A program made the position numbers and the translations under genes. From contig NZ_SRHY01000005.1 in the NCBI RefSeq assembly GCF_004565465.1, forward strand, positions 110,843 to 174,842: DNA of 64,000 nucleotides, written 5' to 3'. Every line of letters starts with the position of its first letter. Position 1 is the stretch's first letter. The DNA is from Lentibacillus salicampi. Its GTDB lineage: Bacteria; Bacillota; Bacilli; Bacillales; Amphibacillaceae. The notes beneath the pieces are model-generated. The model ran no database searches, was not told where the DNA came from, and worked only from the letters and a program-made list of their open reading frames with translations. This document shows positions 28,800 to 37,942 of this stretch, in pieces.

Positions 28800-29183
28800 T
28801 TATTTGTATGGTGTGTTCATCATATGGTGTGCAGTCATAGTCAGTTTTTCAAATATAGCTGTATGATAGGGTTCCTCGATTTTTGTTTCGTTAAGAGCTG
28901 CATCCATACATGCTAACCATGCATCCCGACGCTCCGGTGTGATTTCAAATGGCAAATGACGCCGGCGCATCATGGGCTGACCGCGGTCTTCGGTATACCA
29001 CTTCGGCCCTCCGAAAAATTGTGTCAAAAAAAGCCGCTGTTTTCGGGCTGTTTCCGTTAAATCATCCGGAAAAATCGGGATCAGTTTTGGATGATTTCCA
29101 ACATGTGTATAAAATGCCGTTACCAAGGTGTCAATCGTATCAAATCCGCCAATTGCTTCATAGATCGTTCCGGGTTGTTTCAT
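28800..29183 (-). CDS. yjbI: Truncated hemoglobin YjbI
   Basis: This 127-residue group II truncated globin has 'TIYEAIGGFDTIDTLVTAFYTHV', the 'FGGPKWYTEDRGQPMMRRRHLPF' segment with the proximal His (RRRH), and the Trp-containing 'RDAWLACMDAAL' helix. Such globins bind O2 or NO and in Bacillus neighbour spxH, a location that suggests a link to redox stress. ATG at 29183 follows GAGGAG by 7 nt; the in-frame ATG at 29198 overlaps that site. Confidence 0.92.
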   Translation of the reverse strand: MKQPGTIYEAIGGFDTIDTLVTAFYTHVGNHPKLIPIFPDDLTETARKQRLFLTQFFGGPKWYTEDRGQPMMRRRHLPFEITPERRDAWLACMDAALNETKIEEPYHTAIFEKLTMTAHHMMNTPYK

Positions 29184-29239
29184 ACGTGTGCTCCTCATTT
29201 ATTTGTATATATTTTAGCAACGTCAAAATGTAAGAGCAA

Positions 29240-29836
29240 CTAATCTGATTCATGGGGCCGCATGTTCGCGGGGCTTGTACCGAAAAAACGCTGGATTTTA
29301 TTAGGTGTATGCCGCTTATTTATATTAAAATGATGCATTATTTGATCCATTGTTTTGACGCCGGCTGCTTCGGATTGTGCTTCAATCTCCAGCTCATAAT
29401 CGTCATAGCCGTGATAAGCGCTGTAGTCCAGAACAAGAAGAACGTCATTGTAGTTTAGTTCTCGGCGTTCAGTTGTCAGTCTGCCGTAATAGGTCAGATT
29501 GTCTGCGGAGATATGTTTGTCAGTCATGCGTTTTGCGATGTTTTGTTTAAGCGTCACAGTGCCATTCATCCAGCTGTATGCTTCCTGCTGTGTCAGTGTA
29601 TCGTGCGTTTCCAACAGGCCCTTCGGATGCGGTTCTTTCAGTGTAGATGTAAAGGTGTCGTCCTTCTCTCTGATTCTGAGAGCAGCCCCCGATTCCTTTA
29701 ACGCAAAATCAGCCGTTTCAAAGTAATGGTTGACTTGTCGCTGTGCCTTTTCAGGAAATGGCAGACCGTCTAACAAGCGTTTAAACTCTGCTTCAGTCAG
29801 CAAATTTTTATACTCCATTTCAATTTCCTGTGTCAC
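29240..29836 (-). CDS. yjbK: CYTH domain protein YjbK
   Basis: This 198-residue protein starts at GTG 29836 after GGGGGG. It carries the triphosphate tunnel metalloenzyme signature ExExK (EIEMEYK) at the N-terminus, followed by alternating basic and acidic strands ('ALRIREKDD', 'YELEIEAQ'). CYTH enzymes act on triphosphates such as thiamine-PPP or inorganic triphosphate; the substrate here is unknown. It diverges from relQ, whose alarmone product and this enzyme are often gene neighbours. The ORF extended to 30094 has no homologous N-terminus. Confidence 0.86.
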   Translation of the reverse strand: MTQEIEMEYKNLLTEAEFKRLLDGLPFPEKAQRQVNHYFETADFALKESGAALRIREKDDTFTSTLKEPHPKGLLETHDTLTQQEAYSWMNGTVTLKQNIAKRMTDKHISADNLTYYGRLTTERRELNYNDVLLVLDYSAYHGYDDYELEIEAQSEAAGVKTMDQIMHHFNINKRHTPNKIQRFFGTSPANMRPHESD

Positions 29837-29988
29837 TTGGATCCCCCCATATTTGTGTAGCATCAGTTGCTGCTGGAGTATGATGGTAAACTTCATTATG
29901 GCGAATGATGCCCAATTATGCAAAGAATACCCGTTGAATATGTTATGATGTGTGAAGGAAATAGATGACTCGACAGGTGGTGTAACGA

Positions 29989-30594
29989 ATGAATTGGGAA
30001 GCATTACTCGCCCCGTATGCTCAGGCAGTGGAGGAATTAAAAGTAAAATTAAAAGGAATCCGTAAACAATATGAATATGAATCCAAACATTCACCGATTG
30101 AATTTATAACCGGTCGGGTAAAACCGGTCCCGAGTATTTTGGAAAAAGCCGAAGTAAGACACATTCCGCTTGATAAAATTGAAGAATTGCAGGATATAGC
30201 AGGTGTCCGAGTAGTTTGCCCATTCGTCGATGATATCTATGCGATTGTTAACATGATTCGATCACGGGAGGATTTGCACATTATCGATGAAAAGGATTAT
30301 GTGTCGCACAAGAAAAAAAGTGGGTACCGCTCCTTCCATATTATTATCCGGTATCCCGTCGAAACGATTCATGGTGTTAAAATGGTGATTGCCGAAATCC
30401 AAATTCGTACACTGGCGATGAATTTCTGGGCGACAAATGAACACTCTCTAAACTACAAATATAAGGGGAAAATCCCGGAAAATATTCAATCGAGATTGCA
30501 GCGTGCGGCTGAAGCAGCTTTTAAGCTTGACGAGGAAATGTCCATCATTAAAAATGAAGTACAGGAAGCAAAACGACTATTTCACCGAAAATAA
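29989..30594 (+). CDS. relQ: Small alarmone synthetase RelQ (YjbM/SasB)
   Basis: This 201-residue cytosolic (p)ppGpp synthetase lacks hydrolase and TGS domains. The RelA/SpoT synthetase core includes '[20 protein letters not shown]', the G-loop-like '[17 protein letters not shown]', '[15 protein letters not shown]' and '[22 protein letters not shown]' with the catalytic Glu. The length is normal for the family. nadK follows 13 bases later with its ribosome site in the relQ 3' end, so they form an operon. Confidence 0.95.
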   Translation: MNWEALLAPYAQAVEELKVKLKGIRKQYEYESKHSPIEFITGRVKPVPSILEKAEVRHIPLDKIEELQDIAGVRVVCPFVDDIYAIVNMIRSREDLHIIDEKDYVSHKKKSGYRSFHIIIRYPVETIHGVKMVIAEIQIRTLAMNFWATNEHSLNYKYKGKIPENIQSRLQRAAEAAFKLDEEMSIIKNEVQEAKRLFHRK

Positions 30595-30607
30595 GGAGGA
30601 TCTGACT

Positions 30608-31417
30608 GTGAAGTTTGCGATAGTGGCAAAAGGTGATGAACGATCCAAAAAAATACAGGCAACTATGAAACAATATTTAACGGATTTTAATCTGGATTAT
30701 GATGAAACAAACCCTGATCTGGTCATCACCGTTGGCGGTGACGGGACTTTTCTGGAGGCTTTTCATCAATATATCCACTGCCTTGATTCAACATCATTCA
30801 TCGGGGTACATACAGGCCATTTGGGCTTTTATGCCGACTGGACACCGGAAGAAGTGGAAAAACTGATTATCGAAATCGCTAAAACACCTTTCCAGGTTGT
30901 CGAATACCCGCTTCTTGAAGTGACGATTCGCGATTATGACGGTGGGGAGGAAAGCCGGTTTCTCGCATTGAATGAAGCGACGATTAAAACAGCTGAAGGA
31001 TCTGTTGTGTTTGATGTGGAAATAAAAGGTTCCCATTTTGAAACGTTTCGCGGGGATGGATTGTGCATTGCGACGCCATCCGGAAGCACAGCTTATAATA
31101 AATCACTGGGCGGGGGCATTATCCATCCGTCGCTTGAGTCGATTCAGCTGACTGAAATAGCTTCAATCAACAACCGGGTTTTCCGGACAATTGGATCACC
31201 GCTGATTTTGCCCAAGCACCATACATGCATGCTGAAACCACTTGGCGGCAAAAAAACCTTCCTAATAGCGATTGATCATTTCACGAACAATTACGCCGGT
31301 GTCAAATCCATCCAGTGCCGGGTTGCCAAAGAACGCATACGATTTGCCCGATTCAGACCATTTCCATTCTGGGATCGTGTCCGTGATTCCTTTGTTACCG
31401 ATGAAGCCGATGCTTAA
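30608..31417 (+). CDS. nadK: NAD kinase
   Basis: This 269-residue enzyme phosphorylates NAD to NADP. The diagnostic GGDGT motif is at residues 43-47 ([13 protein letters not shown]). 'LNEATIK' and the Gly-rich '[16 protein letters not shown]' form the NAD-binding site. GTG at 30608 is preceded by AAGGAGG; the longer frame from 30503 overlaps relQ. It is part of the relQ-nadK-pseudouridine synthase cluster. Confidence 0.95.
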   Translation: MKFAIVAKGDERSKKIQATMKQYLTDFNLDYDETNPDLVITVGGDGTFLEAFHQYIHCLDSTSFIGVHTGHLGFYADWTPEEVEKLIIEIAKTPFQVVEYPLLEVTIRDYDGGEESRFLALNEATIKTAEGSVVFDVEIKGSHFETFRGDGLCIATPSGSTAYNKSLGGGIIHPSLESIQLTEIASINNRVFRTIGSPLILPKHHTCMLKPLGGKKTFLIAIDHFTNNYAGVKSIQCRVAKERIRFARFRPFPFWDRVRDSFVTDEADA

Positions 31418-31438
31418 TATGACAGGATGTGCTGCAGC

Positions 31439-32314
31439 ATGAAATGGACAATCAACCAACAGCAGGAAGGATTCACGATAAGAAACTACTTACAGCAGGA
31501 ACATCGATTTTCAAAACGGCTGATGAAGCACATCATACATGGCGGCGGTGAAATCCAGGTGAACGGCGTCAGTCAGACGGTCAAGTATCGACTGGAACCG
31601 GGCGATGTGGTTGCTGTCACCTTTCCTGAAGAGGAAAAAGGAGCCATGATGATTCCCGAAAAAATGCCACTGGATATCTTGTATGAAGATGATGCCATCC
31701 TGGTTATTAATAAACCATCGGGACGGGCAGTCATCCCATCATATGTTCACACATCCGGGACAATTGCAGGCGGTGTATTGGCGCATTATGAGCAGCAGGG
31801 GCTTCCGTATACGTTTCATCCGGTAACCAGGCTTGACCGGAACACTTCCGGTGCGATGTTGATTGCCAAACACCGCTTGAGTCATTCGATCTTAGCAAGA
31901 GCACAAAAAGACAGAACGATTGCCCGTGCCTATCATGCGGTGATCGAAGGACATCTGCAGCAAAAAACAGGAACCATCAATAAACCAATCGGCCGCAAAG
32001 ATGGTTCCATTATTGAACGGACGGTTACGGAGGCAGGCAAACACGCCGTCACACATTACACCGTTTTAAAGGAATTCACGAATCATTCGCTTATCCATGT
32101 CCAGCTGGAAACCGGCCGGACACACCAGATCCGTGTTCATTTTTCACATATCGGCCATCCTCTAGCCGGTGATGACCTGTACGGCGGCGGGACGGGTTAT
32201 ATCGACCGGCAGGCGCTCCATTGTCATCATTTGTCATTGGAACATCCCATCACACGTAAACGGATGGATTTTTCCGTTGACACGCCAAATGACATGAAGC
32301 GAATGGTCTGGTGA
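31439..32314 (+). CDS. RluD-type pseudouridine synthase (YjbO)
   Basis: This protein of about 291 residues has an N-terminal S4-like RNA-binding domain ('RFSKRLMKHIIHGGGEIQVNG', 'YRLEPGDVVAV') and a RluA/RluD catalytic domain with 'HPVTRLDRNTSGAMLIAK' carrying the nucleophilic Asp, and 'LETGRTHQIRVHF'. It modifies uridines in RNA, probably rRNA (family knowledge). ATG at 31439 follows ACAGGA with a long spacing; ATG at 31427 is an alternative four codons earlier. Confidence 0.9.
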   Translation: MKWTINQQQEGFTIRNYLQQEHRFSKRLMKHIIHGGGEIQVNGVSQTVKYRLEPGDVVAVTFPEEEKGAMMIPEKMPLDILYEDDAILVINKPSGRAVIPSYVHTSGTIAGGVLAHYEQQGLPYTFHPVTRLDRNTSGAMLIAKHRLSHSILARAQKDRTIARAYHAVIEGHLQQKTGTINKPIGRKDGSIIERTVTEAGKHAVTHYTVLKEFTNHSLIHVQLETGRTHQIRVHFSHIGHPLAGDDLYGGGTGYIDRQALHCHHLSLEHPITRKRMDFSVDTPNDMKRMVW

Positions 32315-32335
32315 TGGACAACAGACATTGTGAAA

Positions 32336-33082
32336 TCAGGTTTCGTCAAAATAGCGAAATTTTTCCGCCACAAATGGCTGTTCTGACGGGACTGAGACGG
32401 TTTTTTTCTCAGGCAGACGAAAGGCCGTCAGCGCATTTCCGAATACACACCCCGTATCAATATTAACGGTTTGATGAACCTTGCGCGGCTTCATGACAGG
32501 GGTATGCCCATAAATAATCCAGCGGTCACCTGTATAATGCTGAGCCCAGTCACGCCTGATGGGCTTGCCATCGTTATCATAGGTTCCGGTAACATCACCG
32601 TACAGGACAAATGACTGGACTTTTTTATTATACCGGCCAATATCCTTTTCCTTGATCCCGGCATGAGCGACAATCGCATTCACGTCAGGCAGTTCCAGAT
32701 ACAGTGGGGCCTGTTCGTAAAGTTCCATGAATTGTTCTCTGACCGAGTGCTGTTCGGTTCGGGGGAGTTTCTGGTATTCGTCGACAGTCGTCTCCAGCCC
32801 GTGCTTCACCTGGACTTTGTTCCCCAGAAAATAACGATACAGCTTATTGCAATGGTTGCCTGGCACATAATATGCTTTCTGATGATTCACGACCATTTCA
32901 TGGACAAGTTTGATCATCCCGGCCGAATTTGGTCCCCGATCAGTAATATCGCCGAGGAAAACAGGAATTCTGTTGTCGGGGTGCACAAAAATCTGCTGTC
33001 TTTGCTCGTATCCCAATGTCAAAAAGAGTGTGCGCAATTCATCCATGCACCCATGTACATCACCGATGACATCATATCGCAT
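32336..33082 (-). CDS. prpE: Bis(5'-nucleosyl)-tetraphosphatase PrpE
   Basis: This 248-residue calcineurin-like phosphoesterase begins MRYDVIGDVHGC; metal ligands are visible in GDVHG, GDITDRGPNS and GNH. B. subtilis PrpE hydrolyses Ap4A and acts on phosphotyrosine, with a reported effect on spore germination. The ATG (33082) overlaps the stop codon of the rodA-like gene (TAATG), so translation is coupled. The GTG four codons upstream forms part of the ribosome site AAGGTGG. Confidence 0.9.
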   Translation of the reverse strand: MRYDVIGDVHGCMDELRTLFLTLGYEQRQQIFVHPDNRIPVFLGDITDRGPNSAGMIKLVHEMVVNHQKAYYVPGNHCNKLYRYFLGNKVQVKHGLETTVDEYQKLPRTEQHSVREQFMELYEQAPLYLELPDVNAIVAHAGIKEKDIGRYNKKVQSFVLYGDVTGTYDNDGKPIRRDWAQHYTGDRWIIYGHTPVMKPRKVHQTVNIDTGCVFGNALTAFRLPEKKTVSVPSEQPFVAEKFRYFDET

Positions 33083-34254
33083 TAATTTTTCCACCTTGTC
33101 TCAAACATGTATTCTTTCGTTCTGGAATGAACATTCAGCACAATTGCGATGGCCAGCATATATGTCAGTGTTGAGCTGCCGCCGTAGCTTATGAACGGCA
33201 GGGGAAGCCCGGTGATGGGCAAGAGCTGGATGGACATGCCGATATTCTGGAAAATCTGATAGGCAAACATGCCGACCATGCCCGTGACAAGGTAGCTGCC
33301 ATAGTCATCATTGCTTTGAATGGCGATGTAAATCAGCCGGTAAATCAATAAAAACAGCAGTGTGACGACAATACTGGAACCGATAAATCCGAACTGCTCG
33401 GCAACGGCCGTGAAGATCATATCGGTATGCTGCTCCGGTACGGACACTTGTATGTTGCCTTTACCAAATAATTGGCCTGAGCCGATTGCCATCATGGCTG
33501 TAATCAACTGATAGCCGTAACCGCCATTTGTTTCCTGCGGGTTCAGCCAACCGATGAACCGGCCTGCCACATGATCAAGTCCGGATTTGTCAAGAAACGC
33601 TGCGACAGAATCAGGAAAGAAATACCATATAGCAGTGACAAGTGATACTGCAGCCAAACTGACGAAGAGAAGGAAAAATAGGATCCGCCATCTTATCCCC
33701 GATACCAGAATCATGCTGCCTGCAATCGCGGCAAGTACCAAAAACCCGCCGAGGTCCGGCTGCTTGACCAGGAAAAACATGGGCGGCAAGGACAGGGCAA
33801 TGATTTTCACAAGCAATCCGAGGTCACTCTTAAAGGTTTTTTCCACGTATTTGCTATTGTGCCGAACGATAACATGGGCAAGCGTCATGACCAGGATAAC
33901 CTTGATAAATTCTCCAGGCTGGATTGACATACCCGGAAATTGAAACCAGCTCACGGCACCGTTTATTTCCGTTACAATACCAGGTGGAAACCCGACAAAA
34001 AGCATGAAAAGTGATAAGAGGCCGAGGCCATATAAGATCCATGTGATCTGATGAAAACGATCATAATCAATGGTCATGACGGCAACGATGACGAGTCCGC
34101 CTGCTATATACCACATGCCCTGCTTCAGCCAGTAACCTGATCCATCGCTTGCTGAAAGCGTCGGTTCAAGCGTATAAAGTGTAAAAATGCTGGACAGCCC
34201 CAGAAGTATAAGTATGGATAATATTGTATAATCTATATTGATTCGGTTCTGCAT
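33082..34254 (-). CDS. RodA/FtsW/SpoVE-family cell wall polymerase
   Basis: This 390-residue polytopic SEDS glycosyltransferase has about ten hydrophobic segments. Family motifs include 'MSIQPGEFIKVILVM', 'VKQPDLGGFLVLAAI', 'YQLITAMMAIGSGQLFGKG', 'HTDMIFTAVAEQFGFIGS' and the C-terminal 'GLPLPFISYGGSSTLTYM'. It most resembles RodA and would act in peptidoglycan elongation, but the exact paralogue cannot be fixed by eye. It is upstream of and overlaps prpE by 1 base. Confidence 0.88.
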   Translation of the reverse strand: MQNRINIDYTILSILILLGLSSIFTLYTLEPTLSASDGSGYWLKQGMWYIAGGLVIVAVMTIDYDRFHQITWILYGLGLLSLFMLFVGFPPGIVTEINGAVSWFQFPGMSIQPGEFIKVILVMTLAHVIVRHNSKYVEKTFKSDLGLLVKIIALSLPPMFFLVKQPDLGGFLVLAAIAGSMILVSGIRWRILFFLLFVSLAAVSLVTAIWYFFPDSVAAFLDKSGLDHVAGRFIGWLNPQETNGGYGYQLITAMMAIGSGQLFGKGNIQVSVPEQHTDMIFTAVAEQFGFIGSSIVVTLLFLLIYRLIYIAIQSNDDYGSYLVTGMVGMFAYQIFQNIGMSIQLLPITGLPLPFISYGGSSTLTYMLAIAIVLNVHSRTKEYMFETRWKN

Positions 34255-34494
34255 GATTTAACCTGACTTTCCGTAGAATTCGTGTTGCTTAAATTTACTT
34301 TTTGAACAACCTTTTTAAGGGAATAATAGATTTAACGACAAACTTCGTCTATGCATATGAACCCATTATACCTTTAGTTTACACGAAATCAATCGAGAAA
34401 TTAAGCATTCCGGTGAAAAAAATCATAATAAAATGAACGTTTAGCGGACATCTTTTGTCATGTATAATAGGACATTGTGAAAGGATGTGATCTT

Positions 34495-35853
34495 GTGGAA
34501 AAGAATGTTTCAGATGCATTTTTCCGGGACGAATTACAGACGTTAGCAGCCAACGGACAGATCGATGCATTTCGTGGCAAATTTTTAGACATGCACCCGT
34601 ATGACCAGACCGCGTTTTTCATGGAACTCCCAGAAGACATACGCTTGCACATTTATACGTACCTGTCTCCGGAAGAAATGGCAGCGATCATGGAACATAT
34701 TGAATTGGATGATATCAAGCCGCTGGTAACCGAAATGGATCCGCGTTTTGCCGCGATGGTCATTGCGGAAATGGCGACAGATGATGCAGTTGATATTTTA
34801 AATGAACTAAGAAAAGATGTGGTTGTCAGTCTGCTGACTATCATGGACGATAAAAACGCTGACGAGATAAAAGAACTGCTTCATTATGAAGAAAAAACCG
34901 CCGGCAGTATTATGACCACAGAATTTGTGGAAATTTATCAGGCGACAACGGTAAGTGATGCGATGCAATATCTGAAGGCTGAGGCACCTGAAGCCGAGAC
35001 GATTTACTATTTATATGTGGTCGATGCGGATAAACATCTTGTTGGTGTTTTATCGTTGCGTGACTTAATTATTGCCGATTCGGACGTGAAGATTGCTGAT
35101 TTGATGAGCGACAAGGTATTGTCTGTATCTGTGGCAGAAGATCAGGAAGACGTTGCCCGGATGATCCGTGATTATGACTTTCTGGCACTTCCTGTTGTTG
35201 ATTTTCAGAATCATTTGCTCGGTATTATAACGGTTGATGATATCCTCGATGTTATGGACGAAGAAGCCAGTGACGATTACTCGAAGCTGGCTGGTGTCTC
35301 CGATGTGGAGCGGCCGAAAGACAGTGCACTCATCTCGGCCAAAAAGCGTCTGCCCTGGCTCATTATTCTGTTATTCCTGGGAATGCTGACCGCCAGTCTG
35401 ATTGGTCAATTTGAAGAGGCCCTTGAACAAGTCGCTGTTCTCGCCATCTTTATTCCGCTGCTTGCCGGGATGGCCGGTAATACCGGAACACAAGCTCTGG
35501 CAGTTGCTGTCCGCGGACTGTCAACAGGTGACTATGGGAAACAGGGGAAACTGAAACTCATGCTTCGTGAAGCAGCCACTGGATTAATAAATGGGGCAGT
35601 TTGTGGTGCGTTACTGACAGTGATTGTGTATTTCTGGAAGAATGATTTTTACCTTGGACTCCTGGTTGGATTTTCAATTATGGTGACATTGGTGGTGGCA
35701 ACATTGGCGGGCGCTCTTGTCCCGATTTTGATGGACAAACTGAATATTGATCCTGCTGTTGCATCAGGCCCGTTTATCACGACCATTAATGATATCATTT
35801 CCATCTTCATTTATTTCGGTCTTGCAACAGCATTTATGCAATATTTGGTCTAG
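34495..35853 (+). CDS. mgtE: Magnesium transporter MgtE
   Basis: This protein of about 452 residues has an MgtE N-domain of superhelical repeats (residues about 30-125), two CBS domains (about 130-255) that sense cytosolic Mg2+, a plug helix, and a five-helix membrane domain from about 285 with 'PLLAGMAGNTGTQALAV', the pore motif. GTG at 34495 lies after AAAGGATG; GTG at 34477 is an in-frame alternative. No M-box riboswitch was recognised in the 240-base leader. Confidence 0.93.
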   Translation: MEKNVSDAFFRDELQTLAANGQIDAFRGKFLDMHPYDQTAFFMELPEDIRLHIYTYLSPEEMAAIMEHIELDDIKPLVTEMDPRFAAMVIAEMATDDAVDILNELRKDVVVSLLTIMDDKNADEIKELLHYEEKTAGSIMTTEFVEIYQATTVSDAMQYLKAEAPEAETIYYLYVVDADKHLVGVLSLRDLIIADSDVKIADLMSDKVLSVSVAEDQEDVARMIRDYDFLALPVVDFQNHLLGIITVDDILDVMDEEASDDYSKLAGVSDVERPKDSALISAKKRLPWLIILLFLGMLTASLIGQFEEALEQVAVLAIFIPLLAGMAGNTGTQALAVAVRGLSTGDYGKQGKLKLMLREAATGLINGAVCGALLTVIVYFWKNDFYLGLLVGFSIMVTLVVATLAGALVPILMDKLNIDPAVASGPFITTINDIISIFIYFGLATAFMQYLV

Positions 35854-35954
35854 CGTTCTGACGAATAGGCTATTCAGAACCGTCGTGCACACCGATCTTT
35901 CTGGGTTGGGATCTGGTTTCCGGCATCTAAACAGCTGTCTTCCAGAATAGGCAT

Positions 35955-35984
35955 ACACACATTTTTAAAGTGTTCATATAATAT
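35955..35984 (+). promoter_or_regulatory. Sigma-K-like promoter upstream of cotO
   Basis: CATATAATA (35976-35984) fits the sigma-K -10 consensus CATANNNTA, with ACA 15 bp upstream. It lies about 110 bp before cotO, on the far side of a small repeat. Confidence 0.4.
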
Positions 35985-36008
35985 GGTTGACGAATGGATT
36001 ATCCCGCC

Positions 36009-36062
36009 TTAATGGGCAGCGATCCGCCAAAAAAACGGCTAACTGCTTGTAAAGGTCCGGTA
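36009..36062. repeat. IS200/IS605-like short palindromic relic, copy 2
   Basis: TTAATGGGCAG at 36009-36019 and CTTGTAAAGGTCCGG at 36045-36060 correspond to the outer arms of the 28655-28745 element (TTAACGGGCAG and CTTGCCCGTAAAGGTCCG). The inner stem is replaced by GCCAAAAAAACGGC. The copy sits between the candidate cotO promoter and the gene. Confidence 0.4.
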
Positions 36063-36091
36063 AGTTTCACTTTAAAAGGAGCGTATGACAA

Positions 36092-36577
36092 ATGGGAGAC
36101 CATAAAAGTGCTAAGAGCCCATTACTCTATATTCAACAGCCGAACATAAAAACACCCAGGGCATCGATGCAAAGTCATTACAGGACACCGAAAAAAGCGT
36201 TTGATGATAACAAAAAGGGCTACCCTATGAGCAAAAAACGCCAGGTAAACTGGAGTAATTTTGGGAAACAAGATAACGATGATGAAGCAGAGGAAGAGGT
36301 GACGGAATCCTCAGAAGAGGACTCTGATCAACAGGAGAGCAGTCATGATCGGAAAAAGTTTAAAGACATGACATTAGAAGAGCGCGTCTATTACTTCCTG
36401 GACGCACCTAAACATGCCCCTGTCATGAGGTGTGAAGTGAAAACAGAGGGACGGAATTATCGGGGGATGATTATTGATTATCAGGAAAAAAACGTGTATA
36501 TGCGTGTCGGCAAACGGACAACACCAACAGCCATTCCATTTGATACGATTACCGAAATACGGCTGCTTGGCTTCTAA
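36092..36577 (+). CDS. cotO: Spore coat protein CotO
   Basis: This 161-residue protein has an N-terminal 'SPLLYIQQPNIKTPRASMQ' motif typical of CotO, a Lys/Glu/Asp-rich low-complexity middle (about 45-95), and a C-terminal domain ('LEERVYYFLDAPKHAPVMRCEV' to 'IPFDTITEIRLLGF') shared by CotO proteins. CotO is an outer-coat and encasement morphogenetic factor in B. subtilis, where it also neighbours cotZ. AAAGGAGCG precedes ATG. Confidence 0.85.
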   Translation: MGDHKSAKSPLLYIQQPNIKTPRASMQSHYRTPKKAFDDNKKGYPMSKKRQVNWSNFGKQDNDDEAEEEVTESSEEDSDQQESSHDRKKFKDMTLEERVYYFLDAPKHAPVMRCEVKTEGRNYRGMIIDYQEKNVYMRVGKRTTPTAIPFDTITEIRLLGF

Positions 36578-36603
36578 AAAGCACGAAATAATTTGTATTG
36601 AAA

Positions 36604-36637
36604 AAAAGGTGCCCCGGGATCGCCGGAGCACCTTCAT
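36604..36637 (-). terminator. Terminator between cotO and cotZ
   Basis: On the minus strand GGTGCTCCGG and CCCGGGGCACC pair, followed by TTTTTTT. It ends the cotZ transcript and may also slow cotO transcription. Confidence 0.8.
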
Positions 36638-36652
36638 TTCGTTAGCTATTGA

Positions 36653-37111
36653 TTAGTTGAATGCATTTACTGCTGGCAGGCATGTTACATGGCAGAAGCA
36701 GTTCAGGTCTACTGTGATGCAGATGCCGGTAGCGCACAAATGCTTCGTGTACTGGTCAATTGGATTTTTCGGATTGTTGTCATCGTCATGAGGGTCTCTC
36801 AATAACTCAACAACCGCACAGCAATCATCATTTACCTTCTTCACACGGAAGTAGAAGCTTGAAGTCATTTCGCCAATATCATCCGGGTTAGCACCGAACC
36901 CTTGGAATGGTTTGCAGCCTTCTTTGCAATAAAGGATGACTGGAACCGTGTCAAGGCCGTTGGTCCCCTCCGTTTCACCCAGCAAATCACTGATTGATTG
37001 TTCGCAGCTGGTCGCGCAGCAATTTTCCACAACATCGTTTTGTGCCTCTACAATTTCGCGCAAAACATCGCAGACACAATTACCTGTTTCAAAATCCTTT
37101 CCACAACCCAT
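36653..37111 (-). CDS. Spore crust/coat protein CotZ/CotY family
   Basis: This 152-residue Cys-rich protein (about 16 Cys) starts MGCGKDFETGNCVCDVLREI and contains 'LYCKEGCKPFQGFGA', 'FYFRVKKVNDDCCAVVELL' and 'GICITVDLNCFCHVTCL'. These match CotZ/CotY, which self-assemble into disulfide-linked hexagonal lattices of the spore crust or exosporium base. A sigma-K-like -10 lies just upstream. CotY and CotZ cannot be separated by eye. Confidence 0.92.
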   Translation of the reverse strand: MGCGKDFETGNCVCDVLREIVEAQNDVVENCCATSCEQSISDLLGETEGTNGLDTVPVILYCKEGCKPFQGFGANPDDIGEMTSSFYFRVKKVNDDCCAVVELLRDPHDDDNNPKNPIDQYTKHLCATGICITVDLNCFCHVTCLPAVNAFN

Positions 37112-37154
37112 GAATTATAACCCCTTTCGTGTGTTATTGACTTGGTGTCCCTAA

Positions 37155-37185
37155 TAAGATATGTGCTGATGGGTATATGGTGTGG
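37155..37185 (-). promoter_or_regulatory. Sigma-K-like promoter of the cotZ/cotY gene
   Basis: Minus-strand CATATCTTA (37163-37155) matches CATANNNTA, with ACC about 15 bp upstream and about 44 bases before the start codon. Confidence 0.45.
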
Positions 37186-37322
37186 GCACTCGTCTGCATT
37201 ACGCGAATATTTTTGAACGAGATATCAAAAGCGTCTTCGTGAAAAACAGTTGATCCAGTGGCAAACGTGGTTCGGAGTATTCTTTGAAAAGAATCTTTCA
37301 ATGTTTCGGGACACCTGACTAT

Positions 37323-37349
37323 ACCTTACGAACAATGGAACATAAACTA
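37323..37349 (+). promoter_or_regulatory. Sigma-K-like promoter of the acidic small gene
   Basis: CATAAACTA (37341-37349) matches CATANNNTA with ACC 15 bp upstream, about 40 bases before the ATG at 37390. Confidence 0.45.
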
Positions 37350-37389
37350 ATAACGACCATGATTCCAATTCATAAGGAGTGTTGATGTC

Positions 37390-37611
37390 ATGTCTGATCA
37401 TAAAAAAGTCATTCATGTAAAAGATTTAGTTATTAAAGCGGATAATGTCCACATAGAGCCGCAACACAGGCGTCCCCGCAGAGATCCATTTTTTGGCCGC
37501 TGGATGGGCAGCGATTGGGAAGAGCACAAAGAATCAAGTGATAAAGATGAACGTCATTATGAAGAAAGCTCTGAAGATAAAAAGGATAGCGGGCCATCTA
37601 CCTGGATATAA
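37390..37611 (+). CDS. Small charged protein, probable spore component
   Basis: This 73-residue protein has an N-terminal 'VIHVKDLVIKADNVHIEP' strand-rich part, a Pro/Arg patch (HRRPRRDPFFGRW), and a disordered Asp/Glu/Ser/Lys C-terminus. AAGGAGTG precedes ATG. The sigma-K-like promoter and the position beside the CotZ/CotY-type gene suggest a mother-cell spore coat role (inference). The family was not recognised. Confidence 0.65.
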   Translation: MSDHKKVIHVKDLVIKADNVHIEPQHRRPRRDPFFGRWMGSDWEEHKESSDKDERHYEESSEDKKDSGPSTWI

Positions 37612-37626
37612 ATGATGAATGCTCGA

Positions 37627-37651
37627 GGCAGCTGTAGGGCTGTCTTTTTCT
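37627..37651 (+). terminator. Short terminator
   Basis: GGCAGC-TGTAGG-GCTGTC stem followed by TTTTTC, downstream of the small acidic gene. Confidence 0.6.
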
Positions 37652-37684
37652 TTACGCTATTTTTTGAAGAAAGGGGGGATGTCC

Positions 37685-37876
37685 GTGCATAACCGTCTAG
37701 TCCGGACATTACGCATTATTGAAAAACATTTAGATAAAAACGAAAAGTGGTTTCGATACCCGGAGAAAAAAATGCAATCACTTGATACGGAAATACACGC
37801 CTGGGACAAAGAATTTCAACAGGGAATCGCAACATTTGAAAACGTTATGGATGAATTTGAAAAAATAATGGAATAA
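37685..37876 (+). CDS. Small helical hypothetical protein
   Basis: This protein of about 63 residues is predicted all-helical ('LVRTLRIIEKHLDKNEKWFR', 'DKEFQQGIATFENVMDEFEKIM'). GTG 37685 is taken as start because GGGGGG lies 6 nt before it; ATG at 37679 abuts that G-run. Function unknown; the neighbours suggest sporulation. Confidence 0.5.
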   Translation: MHNRLVRTLRIIEKHLDKNEKWFRYPEKKMQSLDTEIHAWDKEFQQGIATFENVMDEFEKIME

Positions 37877-37942
37877 TTTTTAATCAAAAGGGGTATAGAT
37901 GATTAAGAATACTAAAAATAATGTGAGAAGGGGGGACGAGTG

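Noticed and set aside
29240..30094. 284-residue form of YjbK
   Set aside because: The additional N-terminus overlaps the relQ start antisense and lacks a ribosome site; the GTG at 29836 places the ExExK motif at the N-terminus as expected.
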